64,000 nucleotides of DNA from Reinekea marina (lineage in GTDB: Bacteria > Pseudomonadota > Gammaproteobacteria > Pseudomonadales > Natronospirillaceae): the NCBI RefSeq assembly GCF_030409715.1, contig NZ_JAUFQI010000001.1, positions 3,150,501-3,214,500 of the forward strand. Direction: 5' to 3'. Below, piece by piece: positions 35,449 through 44,023 of the stretch. Position 1 is the stretch's first letter. Every line of letters starts with the position of its first letter. Below the pieces are notes generated by a model, which did not search any database, had not been told where the DNA came from, and worked only from the letters and a program-made list of their open reading frames with translations. The position numbers and the translations under genes are program-made.

Positions 35449-36082
35449 CAAAGTCTCGACGCAAGTCTTTGTCAGTTTGGAAACTACCACCTAAGGCAAG
35501 TGTTTCAGTATTCGACGAGCTGTCCATTACGCCACGTGCTTTAACACAGTAGTGAACAGCTTTGATTCTAACCGCTACATCGGGCGTACCTAATAGCACC
35601 TGTAGGGCAATGAGTACTTGTTGATTTAGCCGCTCTTGCACTTGGGGCCGTTGGGCAAAAAAGCGCACAATGCGATTAATTTTAGACAACCCAATAATGC
35701 GTTCTTTCGGAATATAAGCGACATCAGCAACGCCATCAATAGTGACAAAATGGTGCTCACACGTGCTGGTTAGGTCTATTTCACTGACCCGAATCATCTC
35801 CTGAACGGCCATTTTGTTTTCAATGAGGGTGATTTTTGGGAAATGCTTGTAATCAAGCCCTGAAAAGATTTCCTGAACGTACATTTTAGCAATTCTCTTG
35901 GGCGTATCGGCCAAGCTATCATCGCTAAGGTCAAGCGCTAAAACTTTCATCACTTCGGCCAAATGCTGCTCAATTTGAGCTTGCTGCTGGCTCTGTGTCA
36001 GCGTTTGCTCGACCATAGGTGTTTCTAGGCCAGCTTTAATCAACGCTTCTTTTACGCTTGCCGCTTCAGGTGTCAGAGACAT
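35441..36082 (-). CDS. folE: GTP cyclohydrolase I
   Basis: A 213-residue FolE that turns GTP into dihydroneopterin triphosphate, the shared precursor of folate and monapterin. The zinc site is TSTCEHHFV with a third ligand in HYCVKARGV. The family stretch [17 protein letters not shown] and the [10 protein letters not shown] motif are present. AGGAAC precedes the ATG. The N-terminal 30 residues are a variable extension. It is convergent with folM-folX, so supply and use of the precursor are encoded together. Confidence 0.95.
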   Translation of the reverse strand: MSLTPEAASVKEALIKAGLETPMVEQTLTQSQQQAQIEQHLAEVMKVLALDLSDDSLADTPKRIAKMYVQEIFSGLDYKHFPKITLIENKMAVQEMIRVSEIDLTSTCEHHFVTIDGVADVAYIPKERIIGLSKINRIVRFFAQRPQVQERLNQQVLIALQVLLGTPDVAVRIKAVHYCVKARGVMDSSSNTETLALGGSFQTDKDLRRDFVR

Positions 36083-36176
36083 TCGGTGTTCCTATCTTGA
36101 TTTATATATAACAATACGTCATTAGTGGGAAATTGTATCACGTGCTATTCGAAAAAAGACCCGATAATTCACAAGG

Positions 36177-36713
36177 TTATTTTGCTTTAAGTTTATAGTT
36201 GTTACTGGTGTATTCAGGCTCTATAACACCCCCACGTTCATTGATCACTAACGTTAAGGCAAAAAAGTAATTTGTCAGTAAGTTCGCATAGCGATGCAGG
36301 GTATCGGGAAGTGTTTGACCTTCTTGCTCTGCTTTCACCAGCATACGAATGGCTTTTTTAGAAACACTCCGTGCTTGATGTAATTGAATACAAGCCCCCT
36401 TACCTCTAGGTAAAACAAACACTTTTTTCTCACCCGTCAATAAAGATAAAAAGTGATGATAGCGATCTTTTAATTGGTCTATATCAGCTTCGGTTATGGC
36501 GCATTTACCTCGTATTGACCCATTTAGATCAAATATTTTAGGCTGCAATGTAAATAGATCTTCCGCGATATCTTGGCTCGCCTCATCACAGGCACAGCCG
36601 GCTAGCCCTACCAGCGTACAAAGCTCATCGGTTAGTATTTCAAAATCGCACACACTGGATTGTTCGTATATAAATGGGTAACAAAGCTCATCAATATCAC
36701 CGGAGTATTTCAT
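36177..36713 (-). CDS. Divergent PduO-like cobalamin adenosyltransferase-domain protein
   Basis: A 178-residue helical-bundle protein. The strongest match to PduO-type ATP:cob(I)alamin adenosyltransferases is FVLPRGKGACIQLHQARSVS, equal to the FVLPGG...LHxAR core. The usual ATP-binding N-terminal loop (TGxGDxG) is missing, and the family RRAER reads KKAIR, so catalysis is doubtful. It is divergent from the riboswitch-controlled importer, which supports a link to cobalamin. It could be an active divergent enzyme or a cobalamin-handling protein. Confidence 0.6.
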   Translation of the reverse strand: MKYSGDIDELCYPFIYEQSSVCDFEILTDELCTLVGLAGCACDEASQDIAEDLFTLQPKIFDLNGSIRGKCAITEADIDQLKDRYHHFLSLLTGEKKVFVLPRGKGACIQLHQARSVSKKAIRMLVKAEQEGQTLPDTLHRYANLLTNYFFALTLVINERGGVIEPEYTSNNYKLKAK

Positions 36714-36789
36714 TTATTCGCTTACCTTAACTGAATGATGTACAGCTTGCGGACAATGTTGACGGCTTTAATTGATTGACTTTTAAGCC

Positions 36790-36900
36790 ATTTGAGCGTC
36801 AAATGCCCCTGCTTTTTGGAATGCGGTGTAAGTCCGCAGCGGTCGCGCCACTGTAAGCGCTTTAAATAGCGTAAGCCAGAGCTAAAAAGTAAACAATTTA
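36790..36900 (+). promoter_or_regulatory. Cobalamin riboswitch
   Basis: The leader of the importer genes holds the B12 box GCCACTG (36847-36853), preceded by GGAATGCGGTGTAAGTCCGC and followed by a GCGC/GCGT stem and AAGCCAGA. This is the order of the conserved cobalamin riboswitch core. It lies 36-140 bases ahead of the btuF start and its AGGAG ribosome site, which fits translational or transcriptional shut-off when cobalamin is plentiful. The exact 5' edge is uncertain. Confidence 0.9.
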
Positions 36901-36935
36901 TTTTAATCTGTACGCGCCATGCAGGAGCCTTTCGT

Positions 36936-37862
36936 ATGCCAACTTTGTTTCGTACTCTGATTGTTATTTCTATCAGCCTATTCTCTTCCCTTGTTTTTGC
37001 AACCGACTACCCTTTAACGGTGACTGATGGCATGGGTAACACCATCACCTTACAAAAAGCACCGGAGCGCATTTCATCTAAAACGTTATTTACCGATGAA
37101 ATTTTCAGTGAAATTTTAAGCCCATCTAAGTTAAGCAGTATTTCTGATATTGCAAACGATGCTAATTTCTCAAACATTGCCGACAAGCTTCCTAAAGGCG
37201 TTGCCTTAATGGGTCTGAATGTCGAACAAATTCTATCGAACTATCCAGATATTGTATTTGCCGCCAACTGGAGTGACTCGGGTGTTGTCGAGCAAATTAA
37301 GCAGGCAGGTATCACTGTTTATCTTGTGAATACGCCTTTCACTATTGAAGCCATTCAGGCCGAAATTGAAAAGATCAGCCAAATTGTCGATGCCACTGAA
37401 CAAGGTGAACAATTGCTCGCAAACATGAACCAAAACATGGCGGCATTGAATACCAAAATCCAAGACATTAAAAACGCTGAATTGGTCGCTCTAGATTACA
37501 ACACCTGGGGTACGTCTAGCGGAGTAGACTCTACTTGGCATGCATTGGTTACAGCCGCGGGTATTGAAAACGCTGCAGCACGTTTTGAACAAGGCAGTTA
37601 TGGCCAAGTAACGATGTCGAAGGAGCTCATTCTTGAGATCAACCCTGACATTTTATTTTTACCGGGTTGGATCTATGGGGATGATAAAGGTGCAGAGCAG
37701 TTTATGAATTCAGTTAAAAATGACCCTGCATTGAAAGATGTCGCGGCCGTAAAAAATAACCGTATTTATGCCGTTCCTGAAAACCTACGCGGAACCTACA
37801 GCCAGTACATAGCCGATACCTTAGCTTACGTCGTCAATAAGGTTCATTCAGACATCGAGTAA
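36936..37862 (+). CDS. btuF: Periplasmic cobalamin-type binding protein (BtuF-like)
   Basis: A 308-residue class III substrate-binding protein with a 22-residue signal peptide (MPTLFRTLIVISISLFSS...FA). The first lobe has PERISSKT and YPDIVFAANW, the long connecting helix spans about residues 140-180, and the second lobe has ILEINPDILFLPGW. The cobalamin riboswitch upstream supports corrinoid binding; without it a siderophore ligand would be equally possible. AGGAG lies 8 bases before the ATG. btuC follows after 5 bases. Confidence 0.82.
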   Translation: MPTLFRTLIVISISLFSSLVFATDYPLTVTDGMGNTITLQKAPERISSKTLFTDEIFSEILSPSKLSSISDIANDANFSNIADKLPKGVALMGLNVEQILSNYPDIVFAANWSDSGVVEQIKQAGITVYLVNTPFTIEAIQAEIEKISQIVDATEQGEQLLANMNQNMAALNTKIQDIKNAELVALDYNTWGTSSGVDSTWHALVTAAGIENAAARFEQGSYGQVTMSKELILEINPDILFLPGWIYGDDKGAEQFMNSVKNDPALKDVAAVKNNRIYAVPENLRGTYSQYIADTLAYVVNKVHSDIE

Positions 37863-37867
37863 CAACG

Positions 37868-38917
37868 ATGATTCGAGCTCACGCAGCGATTCAAAAAAGC
37901 TCAACTATTTGGCTGAGTTTACTGGCCCCGGTGGTGGTATTACTTTACCTCGCGCTGGGCTCAGTGCCATTGCCATTTATAGAAACGCTGCAGGTCATTA
38001 AACTCACATTGTTTAATCAATCTGAGCAGGCGCAAACCCTATACCCGAAAACAAATGCCATCCTCATGCACATTCGATTACCTCGGGCATTTGCCGCCAT
38101 ATTGGCTGGTAGTGCATTAGCTTTAGCGGGCGCCGCCATGCAAGGGTTGTTTCGAAACCCATTAGCAAGCCCAAATGTTTTAGGCATTAGCGCTGGCAGT
38201 AGCTTAGGCGCGGTCATCGCAATCACCACAGGTTTAAGCCTAGTTCACCCGTTGTTCTTACCTGGGATGTCTGTAGCCGGAGCAATGGCTACCGCTGCAT
38301 TGGTGTATGTTATCTCTATCCGAATAGCGAGTACCCAGCAATTGCTTTTTATAATTCTCACCGGCTTGGCTATTTCGTCTTTGCTGTCTGGGGCAACGTC
38401 GGCACTTTTGCTTATCGCCGCACAATATGAAGTGAGCCAATATGTATTTTGGACCATGGGTGGATTAGAAGGACGCATGTGGCAACACAGTTTATGGCCA
38501 GCACCTTTTATTATTGTTATGTCGGCCTTTTTATTCAGCAAAGCTCAAGCACTGAATTTACTTTCACTGGGTGAAGAAAACGCGCATGGCATGGGTTTGA
38601 ATGTACAACGCTCTCGCAAGCTGATACTCATTTTATCTTCTGTGCTCACTGCCTTGGCGATTTCTATAGCCGGCCCTGTTGGGTTTATCGGGCTAATGGT
38701 GCCCCACTTAGTTAGGCTTATTGTAGGTCCTAACCATAAAATCCTCCTCCCCATGTCGGCTTACGTAGGCGCTATGTTTATACTGCTGGCCGACTTACTC
38801 GGGCGAACCATTATGCCGCCCTACGAAATTAAAGTTGGTATTATTACGGCCGTGGTCGGTGGTGCCTATTTTATATATCTCATCATTCGCTATCAAAAAT
38901 ACGGGCGCTTGGCATGA
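37868..38917 (+). CDS. btuC: Corrinoid ABC transporter permease (FecCD family)
   Basis: A 349-residue permease with about ten membrane helices. FecCD family signs are IRLPRAFAAILAGSALALAG, MQGLFRNPLASPNVLGIS, and the ATPase-contact region GPVGFIGLMVPHLVRLIVG, then PPYEIKVGIITAVVGG near the end. It pairs with the binding protein upstream and the ATPase downstream (4-base overlap), forming a BtuCDF-type importer. Confidence 0.88.
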   Translation: MIRAHAAIQKSSTIWLSLLAPVVVLLYLALGSVPLPFIETLQVIKLTLFNQSEQAQTLYPKTNAILMHIRLPRAFAAILAGSALALAGAAMQGLFRNPLASPNVLGISAGSSLGAVIAITTGLSLVHPLFLPGMSVAGAMATAALVYVISIRIASTQQLLFIILTGLAISSLLSGATSALLLIAAQYEVSQYVFWTMGGLEGRMWQHSLWPAPFIIVMSAFLFSKAQALNLLSLGEENAHGMGLNVQRSRKLILILSSVLTALAISIAGPVGFIGLMVPHLVRLIVGPNHKILLPMSAYVGAMFILLADLLGRTIMPPYEIKVGIITAVVGGAYFIYLIIRYQKYGRLA

Positions 38918-39705
38918 ACCAGCAAGCATTTTTAGAGGTTAAATCACTTCAATTTTCTAAGTCGGGTCATACCCTATTAGAAGACATTAGCTTTGCCATC
39001 CAAACGGGTGAACTCATTGGCATTATTGGTCCAAATGGTGCCGGTAAAAGTACGCTGCTAAAATGCATGATTGAGTTTTATAAAAAAGATGCCGGCCATA
39101 TTCGGTTAAACGGTAAAGACACGGATTCGTTTAACCACAATCAACGCGCTCAACAGATGGCTTATTTGTCACAGTACCCTGAATCGGCGTTTCCATTCAG
39201 CGTAGAGGAAACCATCCTGCTCGGGGCGAATGCCGCTCTTGAAGCCGGTAAATTGTCTAAACTTGAAGCTCAGACCAAAGCCAAACAGTTGGCCAATAAT
39301 TTGGGCATTGAAAACCTTTGGTCACGAAAACTAACCGAACTGTCCGGTGGTGAAACTCAGCTGGTGCATTTCGCTCGTATTTTATTGCAAGAAACGCCTT
39401 TGGTACTGCTAGACGAACCAACCGCGAGCTTAGATATTGGCCACGAAACCCAATTAATGAACTTACTTCGAGCGCGTTGCAATCAGGGCACTACAACCTT
39501 AGTCGCGCTTCATAATTTAAACACCGCAGCCGCCTTTTGCGATCGATTGGTTTTGTTAGATAAAGGGAAGCTGATCGCAGTGAATACTCCAGATGAAGTG
39601 ATCACCGAACAAAGAATCTGCCAATTGTATGATCAACCTATTTTAGTCACGCCACATCCAATTTCTGGCACAATCACCGTGCTGCCTAAACGTATTCACA
39701 ACTAA
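38914..39705 (+). CDS. btuD: Corrinoid ABC transporter ATPase
   Basis: A 263-residue ABC ATPase. Walker A is GPNGAGKST, the Q-loop is in MAYLSQYPE, the signature is LSGGETQLVHFARIL, and Walker B is LVLLDEPTASLD with the H-loop in ALHNLNTAA. It overlaps btuC by 4 bases and ends the riboswitch-controlled operon. FepC/BtuD-type assignment follows from its partners. Confidence 0.88.
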   Translation: MNQQAFLEVKSLQFSKSGHTLLEDISFAIQTGELIGIIGPNGAGKSTLLKCMIEFYKKDAGHIRLNGKDTDSFNHNQRAQQMAYLSQYPESAFPFSVEETILLGANAALEAGKLSKLEAQTKAKQLANNLGIENLWSRKLTELSGGETQLVHFARILLQETPLVLLDEPTASLDIGHETQLMNLLRARCNQGTTTLVALHNLNTAAAFCDRLVLLDKGKLIAVNTPDEVITEQRICQLYDQPILVTPHPISGTITVLPKRIHN

Positions 39706-39787
39706 ATTTCTGGTAAACCCAGTAATAGCCATTGCAACTTTGATTGTCTGCCTTACACTTTAAGTAACCTGATTTGGAGCTGTGAGC

Positions 39788-41119
39788 ATGATTGACGACA
39801 TCACCCTTGAAGAAGAACGCACCTTGTCGTCAGCGGTAGACCCAATAGCACTTACCCGTTTACTCGGTCAACAAGAGTATGCTGACGTTGCCTCATTGCT
39901 TGAATCGTTACCGCTAGAAGATCGTTCCATCACTTGGTCTGAAATAAGCCAAGAACATCATTTAGGTATATTGGTAGAGATGCGTGCAGACCCACGTGAA
40001 GCTCTTATCGATGAAATGTCGCTCATTGAACTCGATGCTTTATTTAAAGGCATGGATGCGGAAGACTTAGTTGAGTTATCCGATTCATTACCGAATCGAC
40101 TCATTGATCGCGCCCTAAGCGCCATGGATGACATTCAACGTCATTATTATGAAGGCGCTCAGCAATACGAAGATTCACTGGCCGGGCATTGGCTAGGACA
40201 CCACTTTTTATCTTTACCTCAAAATGCAAAAGTTAGAGATGCACTGCGCTTACTTAGGCGTGAGCTGCCCGAATATGTAGACACCTTATTTTTAACCAGT
40301 CGTACCGGCGGGTTTCGTGGCGCTGTGAAAATTGGCTCCGTCATCGGTGCACCTGACCACCTACTCTTAGCTGAAATAGCCGAAGAAGACTTTACGACAA
40401 TTAATGCTAACGATGATGCCACGGAAGCAAGCCTTAAAGTTCAAAACAGCGGTTACAGTGCACTGCCGGTCGTGAACGATAATTCAACGTTACTGGGCAG
40501 ACTCGATATAGGAACGGCCAGCGAGCTGGTTAATGATTATTACGAAGGTCGCCTCATGGCAACGGCCGGTTTGGACGAAGATGAAGATTTATTTTCACCG
40601 GTAAAAACCGCTGCAAAAAATCGAGCATTATGGCTAGGAATAAACTTGCTTACCGCATTTGCGGCCGCTTGGTTTATTGGTTTATTTGAGGCCACATTGC
40701 AACAGGTTGTCGCCTTAGCGGTACTTATGCCCGTAGTCGCCAGTATGGGCGGTATTGCTGGCAGCCAAACACTTACTCTAGTCATTAGAGGGTTAGCACT
40801 CGGACAAGTGAATGAAGTAAACCGATGGGCGCTTGTTAAAAAAGAGCTCCAAGTTGGCGCATTCAATGGTGTTATTTGGGCGGTGGTCGTAGGATACATT
40901 GCGGGTGCATGGTTCGACAGTTTCATGATCGGTTTTGTCATCTCGCTTGCCATACTCGTCAACATAGTGACCGCTGCGCTTTCAGGAGCGCTCATTCCAA
41001 TAGCCCTTAAAAAACTTAAACTAGATCCCGCTTTATCGGGTTCGGTTGTTCTAACCACGGTGACAGATATTGTGGGGTTTGTGGCGTTTTTAGGGTTGGG
41101 GGCGTTGTTGTTGACTTAG
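39788..41119 (+). CDS. mgtE: MgtE-type magnesium transporter
   Basis: A 443-residue MgtE channel. The N-terminal superhelical domain (LLESLPLEDRSITW) and a CBS pair (up to about residue 250; VVNDNSTLLGRLDI) form the cytosolic Mg sensor. Five membrane helices follow, with the family signature ASMGGIAGSQTLTLVIRGLA and the TTVTDIVGF pore segment. The ATG at 39788 sits 8 bases after TTGGAG; a GTG at 39782 is too close. It stands alone after the btu operon, and the repeat region begins about 30 bases after its stop. Confidence 0.93.
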   Translation: MIDDITLEEERTLSSAVDPIALTRLLGQQEYADVASLLESLPLEDRSITWSEISQEHHLGILVEMRADPREALIDEMSLIELDALFKGMDAEDLVELSDSLPNRLIDRALSAMDDIQRHYYEGAQQYEDSLAGHWLGHHFLSLPQNAKVRDALRLLRRELPEYVDTLFLTSRTGGFRGAVKIGSVIGAPDHLLLAEIAEEDFTTINANDDATEASLKVQNSGYSALPVVNDNSTLLGRLDIGTASELVNDYYEGRLMATAGLDEDEDLFSPVKTAAKNRALWLGINLLTAFAAAWFIGLFEATLQQVVALAVLMPVVASMGGIAGSQTLTLVIRGLALGQVNEVNRWALVKKELQVGAFNGVIWAVVVGYIAGAWFDSFMIGFVISLAILVNIVTAALSGALIPIALKKLKLDPALSGSVVLTTVTDIVGFVAFLGLGALLLT

Positions 41120-41150
41120 GGCGGTTTTGAAAACAATTCAGCGTTTTTTA

Positions 41151-41360
41151 GTAGGAGCCTGCGGAACGCAGTGGAGAGGCGATCTTTTTTTTGAGCTGCA
41201 AGTTTTGAGCTGCTAGCTGCAAGAAAATTCAACATATTCACCGTACCCTATTTGTAGGAGGCTTCGGAACGCAGTGGAGAGGCGATCTTTCTTTTGAGCT
41301 GCGAGTTTTGAGCTGCAAGCTGCTAGTAAATTCAAAATATGTACCGCACCATAAATACTC
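41151..41360. repeat. Repeat array, units 1-2 (about 102 bases each)
   Basis: Two tandem units begin GTAGGAGCCTGCGGAACGCA (41151) and GTAGGAGGCTTCGGAACGCA (41254). Each goes on through a GAGAGGCGATC segment, a double GAGCTGCAAG motif and AATTCAA...ACCGTACC or its variant. No gene lies in 41120-41433. Units 3-5 follow the kinase gene. Confidence 0.85.
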
Positions 41361-41433
41361 ATTCCTTATTGCGATAAAAAGCGGCCTCTAGTAAATTAGC
41401 TCGCCCTTCCATACCCGAAATAAGCAATTGCAC

Positions 41434-41964
41434 ATGAAACGAATAAACGTCATCGGTACCACTGGCAGTGGTAAATCTACTTTTTCGAAACGATTATCTG
41501 AAAAGCTTGGTGCGCCCTACTTACAAATGGATGAGATTTTTTGGAAACCCAACTGGCAAGAACCTAGCGATGAAGAATTTTTTGCCAACCTCAATAAAGC
41601 GACCGACCAACCAATGTGGGTTCTAGATGGGAATTTCACTCGGACCAACCACATTAAATGGCCAAAGGTTGATACCGTCATTTGGATAGATCTGCCTTTT
41701 TTTACTTCTTTTAGCCAGTTGCTTAAAAGAACCATACTACGCTCTGTATCAAAAAAAGAACTTTGGCCGGGAACAGGAAATAGAGAAAGCATTAAGAAAT
41801 CATTCTTTTCAACGGACTCGATTTTAGTTTGGTTTTTAAAGACCTATTGGAAGAATAAAAAGCGATATACGAAACTGGAGCAAATAGGTAAAGAGCAAAA
41901 TTTTGAATTTATCAGGCTGGGGAGTCGTAAGGAGATTGAGCAGTTTTTACGAGAGGTAAAATAA
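41434..41964 (+). CDS. P-loop kinase, adenylate-kinase/topology-modulation-like
   Basis: A 176-residue nucleotide kinase-like protein. Walker A is GTTGSGKST (residues 8-16), followed by YLQMDEIFWKPNW, VLDGNF and the WIDLPFFTSF segment, the pattern of the small AAA/FlaR 'topology modulation' family. The natural substrate of this family is not known. The start at 41434 is the second ATG. Composition is visibly richer in A and T than mgtE or the aldolase gene, and the gene is enclosed by copies of the same repeat, both signs of acquisition or of amplification of the repeats around it. Confidence 0.8.
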   Translation: MKRINVIGTTGSGKSTFSKRLSEKLGAPYLQMDEIFWKPNWQEPSDEEFFANLNKATDQPMWVLDGNFTRTNHIKWPKVDTVIWIDLPFFTSFSQLLKRTILRSVSKKELWPGTGNRESIKKSFFSTDSILVWFLKTYWKNKKRYTKLEQIGKEQNFEFIRLGSRKEIEQFLREVK

Positions 41965-41986
41965 GTTAGTTTCGGGTTGCGAGTAT

Positions 41987-42260
41987 ATTCAACATCATTG
42001 CGGTTTCGTATATGTAGGAGGTTTCGGAACGTAGTGGAGAGGTGATTTTTTTTTAAATGTAAGTTTTGAGCTGCAAGCTGCTAGTAAATTCAAAACATTC
42101 AACGCACCATATTTGTAGGAGCCTTCGGAACGCAGTGAAGAGGCGACCTTTTTTGAGCGGCAAGTTTTGAGCTGCAAGCTGCTAGTAAATTCAAAGCATT
42201 CAACGCACCATATTTGTAGGAGCCTTCGGAACGCAGTGAAGAGGCGACCTTTTTTCCTGC
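41987..42260. repeat. Repeat array, units 3-5
   Basis: Units begin at 42014, 42115 and 42216 with GTAGGAG(G/C)(T/C)TTCGGAACG, spaced 101 bases. The end of a preceding unit (ATTCAACAT...) lies at 41987-42013, and the last unit is cut short at about 42260. No gene is visible in 41965-42695. Confidence 0.85.
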
Positions 42261-42270
42261 AAAAAAACAA

Positions 42271-42646
42271 ACCCTTCGCGTCTTCGCTTTGCTTCAAACG
42301 CTCCTACATTTTAGTGTGGTGATCACGCTAGCTTTGGTGGCAGGTTTCACTGTAGCGGGCATCTGAGCCATGGATGGCGAAGTTTAGCGGCGCAGGATGC
42401 GCGAACAGCGACCCGCGAAAGTGGAATTTGCAACCAAGGCGGGTATTGGCTTGCGGGTATAAATAAAACCCTTCGCGTCTTCGCTTTGCTTCGAACGCTC
42501 CAACATTTTAGTGTGGTGCTCACGCTAGCTTTGGTGGCAGGCATCACTGTAGCGGGCATCTGAGCCATGGATGGCGAAGTTTAGCGGCGCAGGATGCGCG
42601 AACAGCGACCCGCGGAAGTGGAGCCTGCAACCAAGGCGGGTATTGG
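42271..42646. repeat. Tandem pair of a roughly 178-base repeat
   Basis: Copies at 42271-42448 and 42468-42646 are nearly identical. Each starts with ACCCTTCGCGTCTTCGCTTT (the reverse complement of the element at 20838), continues with an AGCTTTGGTGGCAGG segment and holds the core from ATCTGAGCC to GCGACCCG, found reversed at 20729-20784. They face the diguanylate cyclase gene's 3' end. Confidence 0.85.
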
Positions 42647-42695
42647 GCTGAGGGCTGAGGACTGAGGACTGAAGGTTAAGAGTCTCCCTCTAAAC

Positions 42696-43913
42696 CTATA
42701 TTTTAACTACTCTGTTTCGGCCTTTTTCTTTGGCTTTGTATAGGGCTTTATCGGCTTGCTTTATCACTTCTTTTGAATCGGATAAATCCGCCGATTTTTC
42801 TGCGACGCCTATGCTGATGGTAACGTTAACACCGTTTGCCTGCTTCGCGCCTCTTCGCTGCTTACCTTGTTTATCGTCGTCGGGGCGGTCAGAATCTCTT
42901 AGGCTTAGGGTATAATTCGCAATAGATTCCCGCACTAACTCTAGGTGCGGAAGCGCATAATTCGCATCTTTACTGGGAAATAAGATGGTGAACTCTTCGC
43001 CACCATAACGAAATGCTTTACCGCCGCCGGTGACTTCGTTAATTTTACGCGCCACCATTTTTAAAACCTGGTCACCCACATCATGGCCATAGGTGTCGTT
43101 AAATTTTTTAAAGTGATCCACATCTAGCATAGCCAAAGTATAGTGACGGCCCAAGCTGGTCATCTGCTTCTCTAATGCCTTGCGCCCTGGAATGTTAGTT
43201 AACTCATCAACGTAGGCTAATTCAAATAGCTCTTGAACCATAATAACTAACAACAAAAACGATAAAATAGAAAAACAAAAGGCCGATATTAATGGCTCAG
43301 CAAAAAACAAAAATAACACAAATATGACCAACAGCGCGTACACCCAAAAGCCTCGTAGCAATGTAGGTAGCAACCAATAAAAAGCACCTAAAAAAGCAAT
43401 ACTCGGCACGTAACTGCTTAGTGCAGCTAAGCTAAGCCAGCTATCTGCATAAATGCGGCGGTAAAATATTTCAGGAATGGCCGCCACTACATTGTGTTCA
43501 TTTAACAAAGGAATGGAAAGCGCTAAAAGCATAGGTAACACACACAGCAGTAATACACATTTACCCGACAACGTTTGCGGTGACTTTTCACCAAAAACAG
43601 CGATCACAACCAGTAACACGGGCAATAACAAATTAAGCATAAGGTAGCGGATAAACGTCAGTTCAAGTGCCATTGCCGTTTGCAAATAGGTTTGCACTAC
43701 CCAATACGCCGCTAACAATAAAACGGCGGTATACATCATCGCGTAATGCATTAAAAACAAAGCCACCGCCGCAATCAGCGGAAGCGCTACATAAGGTGCC
43801 CACAACAAAACGACGGAGAAATCATTAATCAAAGACGGTGCACGTACAAAACTCGCAAAACCGATCATTAATACAGCGAATGGAAATGTTAAACGGGTAA
43901 GAAAAACAGGCAC
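42696..43913 (-). CDS. Membrane-bound GGDEF diguanylate cyclase
   Basis: A 405-residue protein. The first 230 residues hold about seven to nine hydrophobic helices without a recognised sensor family. The C-terminal GGDEF domain has FKKFNDTYGHDVGDQVL and the active site FRYGGEEFTIL, so it should make cyclic-di-GMP. The inhibitory RxxD site seen in the other cyclase of this window is absent. A lysine/arginine-rich insert (DDKQGKQRRGAKQ) breaks the domain's second half. The start is GTG after GGGTGG. Repeats begin right after its stop. Confidence 0.88.
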   Translation of the reverse strand: MPVFLTRLTFPFAVLMIGFASFVRAPSLINDFSVVLLWAPYVALPLIAAVALFLMHYAMMYTAVLLLAAYWVVQTYLQTAMALELTFIRYLMLNLLLPVLLVVIAVFGEKSPQTLSGKCVLLLCVLPMLLALSIPLLNEHNVVAAIPEIFYRRIYADSWLSLAALSSYVPSIAFLGAFYWLLPTLLRGFWVYALLVIFVLFLFFAEPLISAFCFSILSFLLLVIMVQELFELAYVDELTNIPGRKALEKQMTSLGRHYTLAMLDVDHFKKFNDTYGHDVGDQVLKMVARKINEVTGGGKAFRYGGEEFTILFPSKDANYALPHLELVRESIANYTLSLRDSDRPDDDKQGKQRRGAKQANGVNVTISIGVAEKSADLSDSKEVIKQADKALYKAKEKGRNRVVKI

Positions 43914-44023
43914 TGACCACCCTCTTTTATAGTTCCACTTAGCTTAGCGGAAATTTTAAGGGTTTTCATTGTTTCTCAAGACCAACATGATAATGTTAAT
44001 GAAAAATAACCGCGGAGCAAAAG

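Noticed and set aside
36936..39705. The FecCD-type importer as a siderophore system
   Set aside because: The proteins alone would allow it, but the cobalamin riboswitch in the leader makes corrinoid uptake the better reading.
41151..42260. The repeat-gene-repeat order as an integron cassette array
   Set aside because: The units lack the RYYYAAC/GTTRRRY ends and the single long palindrome of attC sites, no integron integrase is nearby, and only one gene is enclosed.
41151..42646. The regular repeats as a CRISPR array
   Set aside because: Units of about 101 or 178 bases are repeated along their whole length with no unique spacers of constant size, and there are no cas genes.
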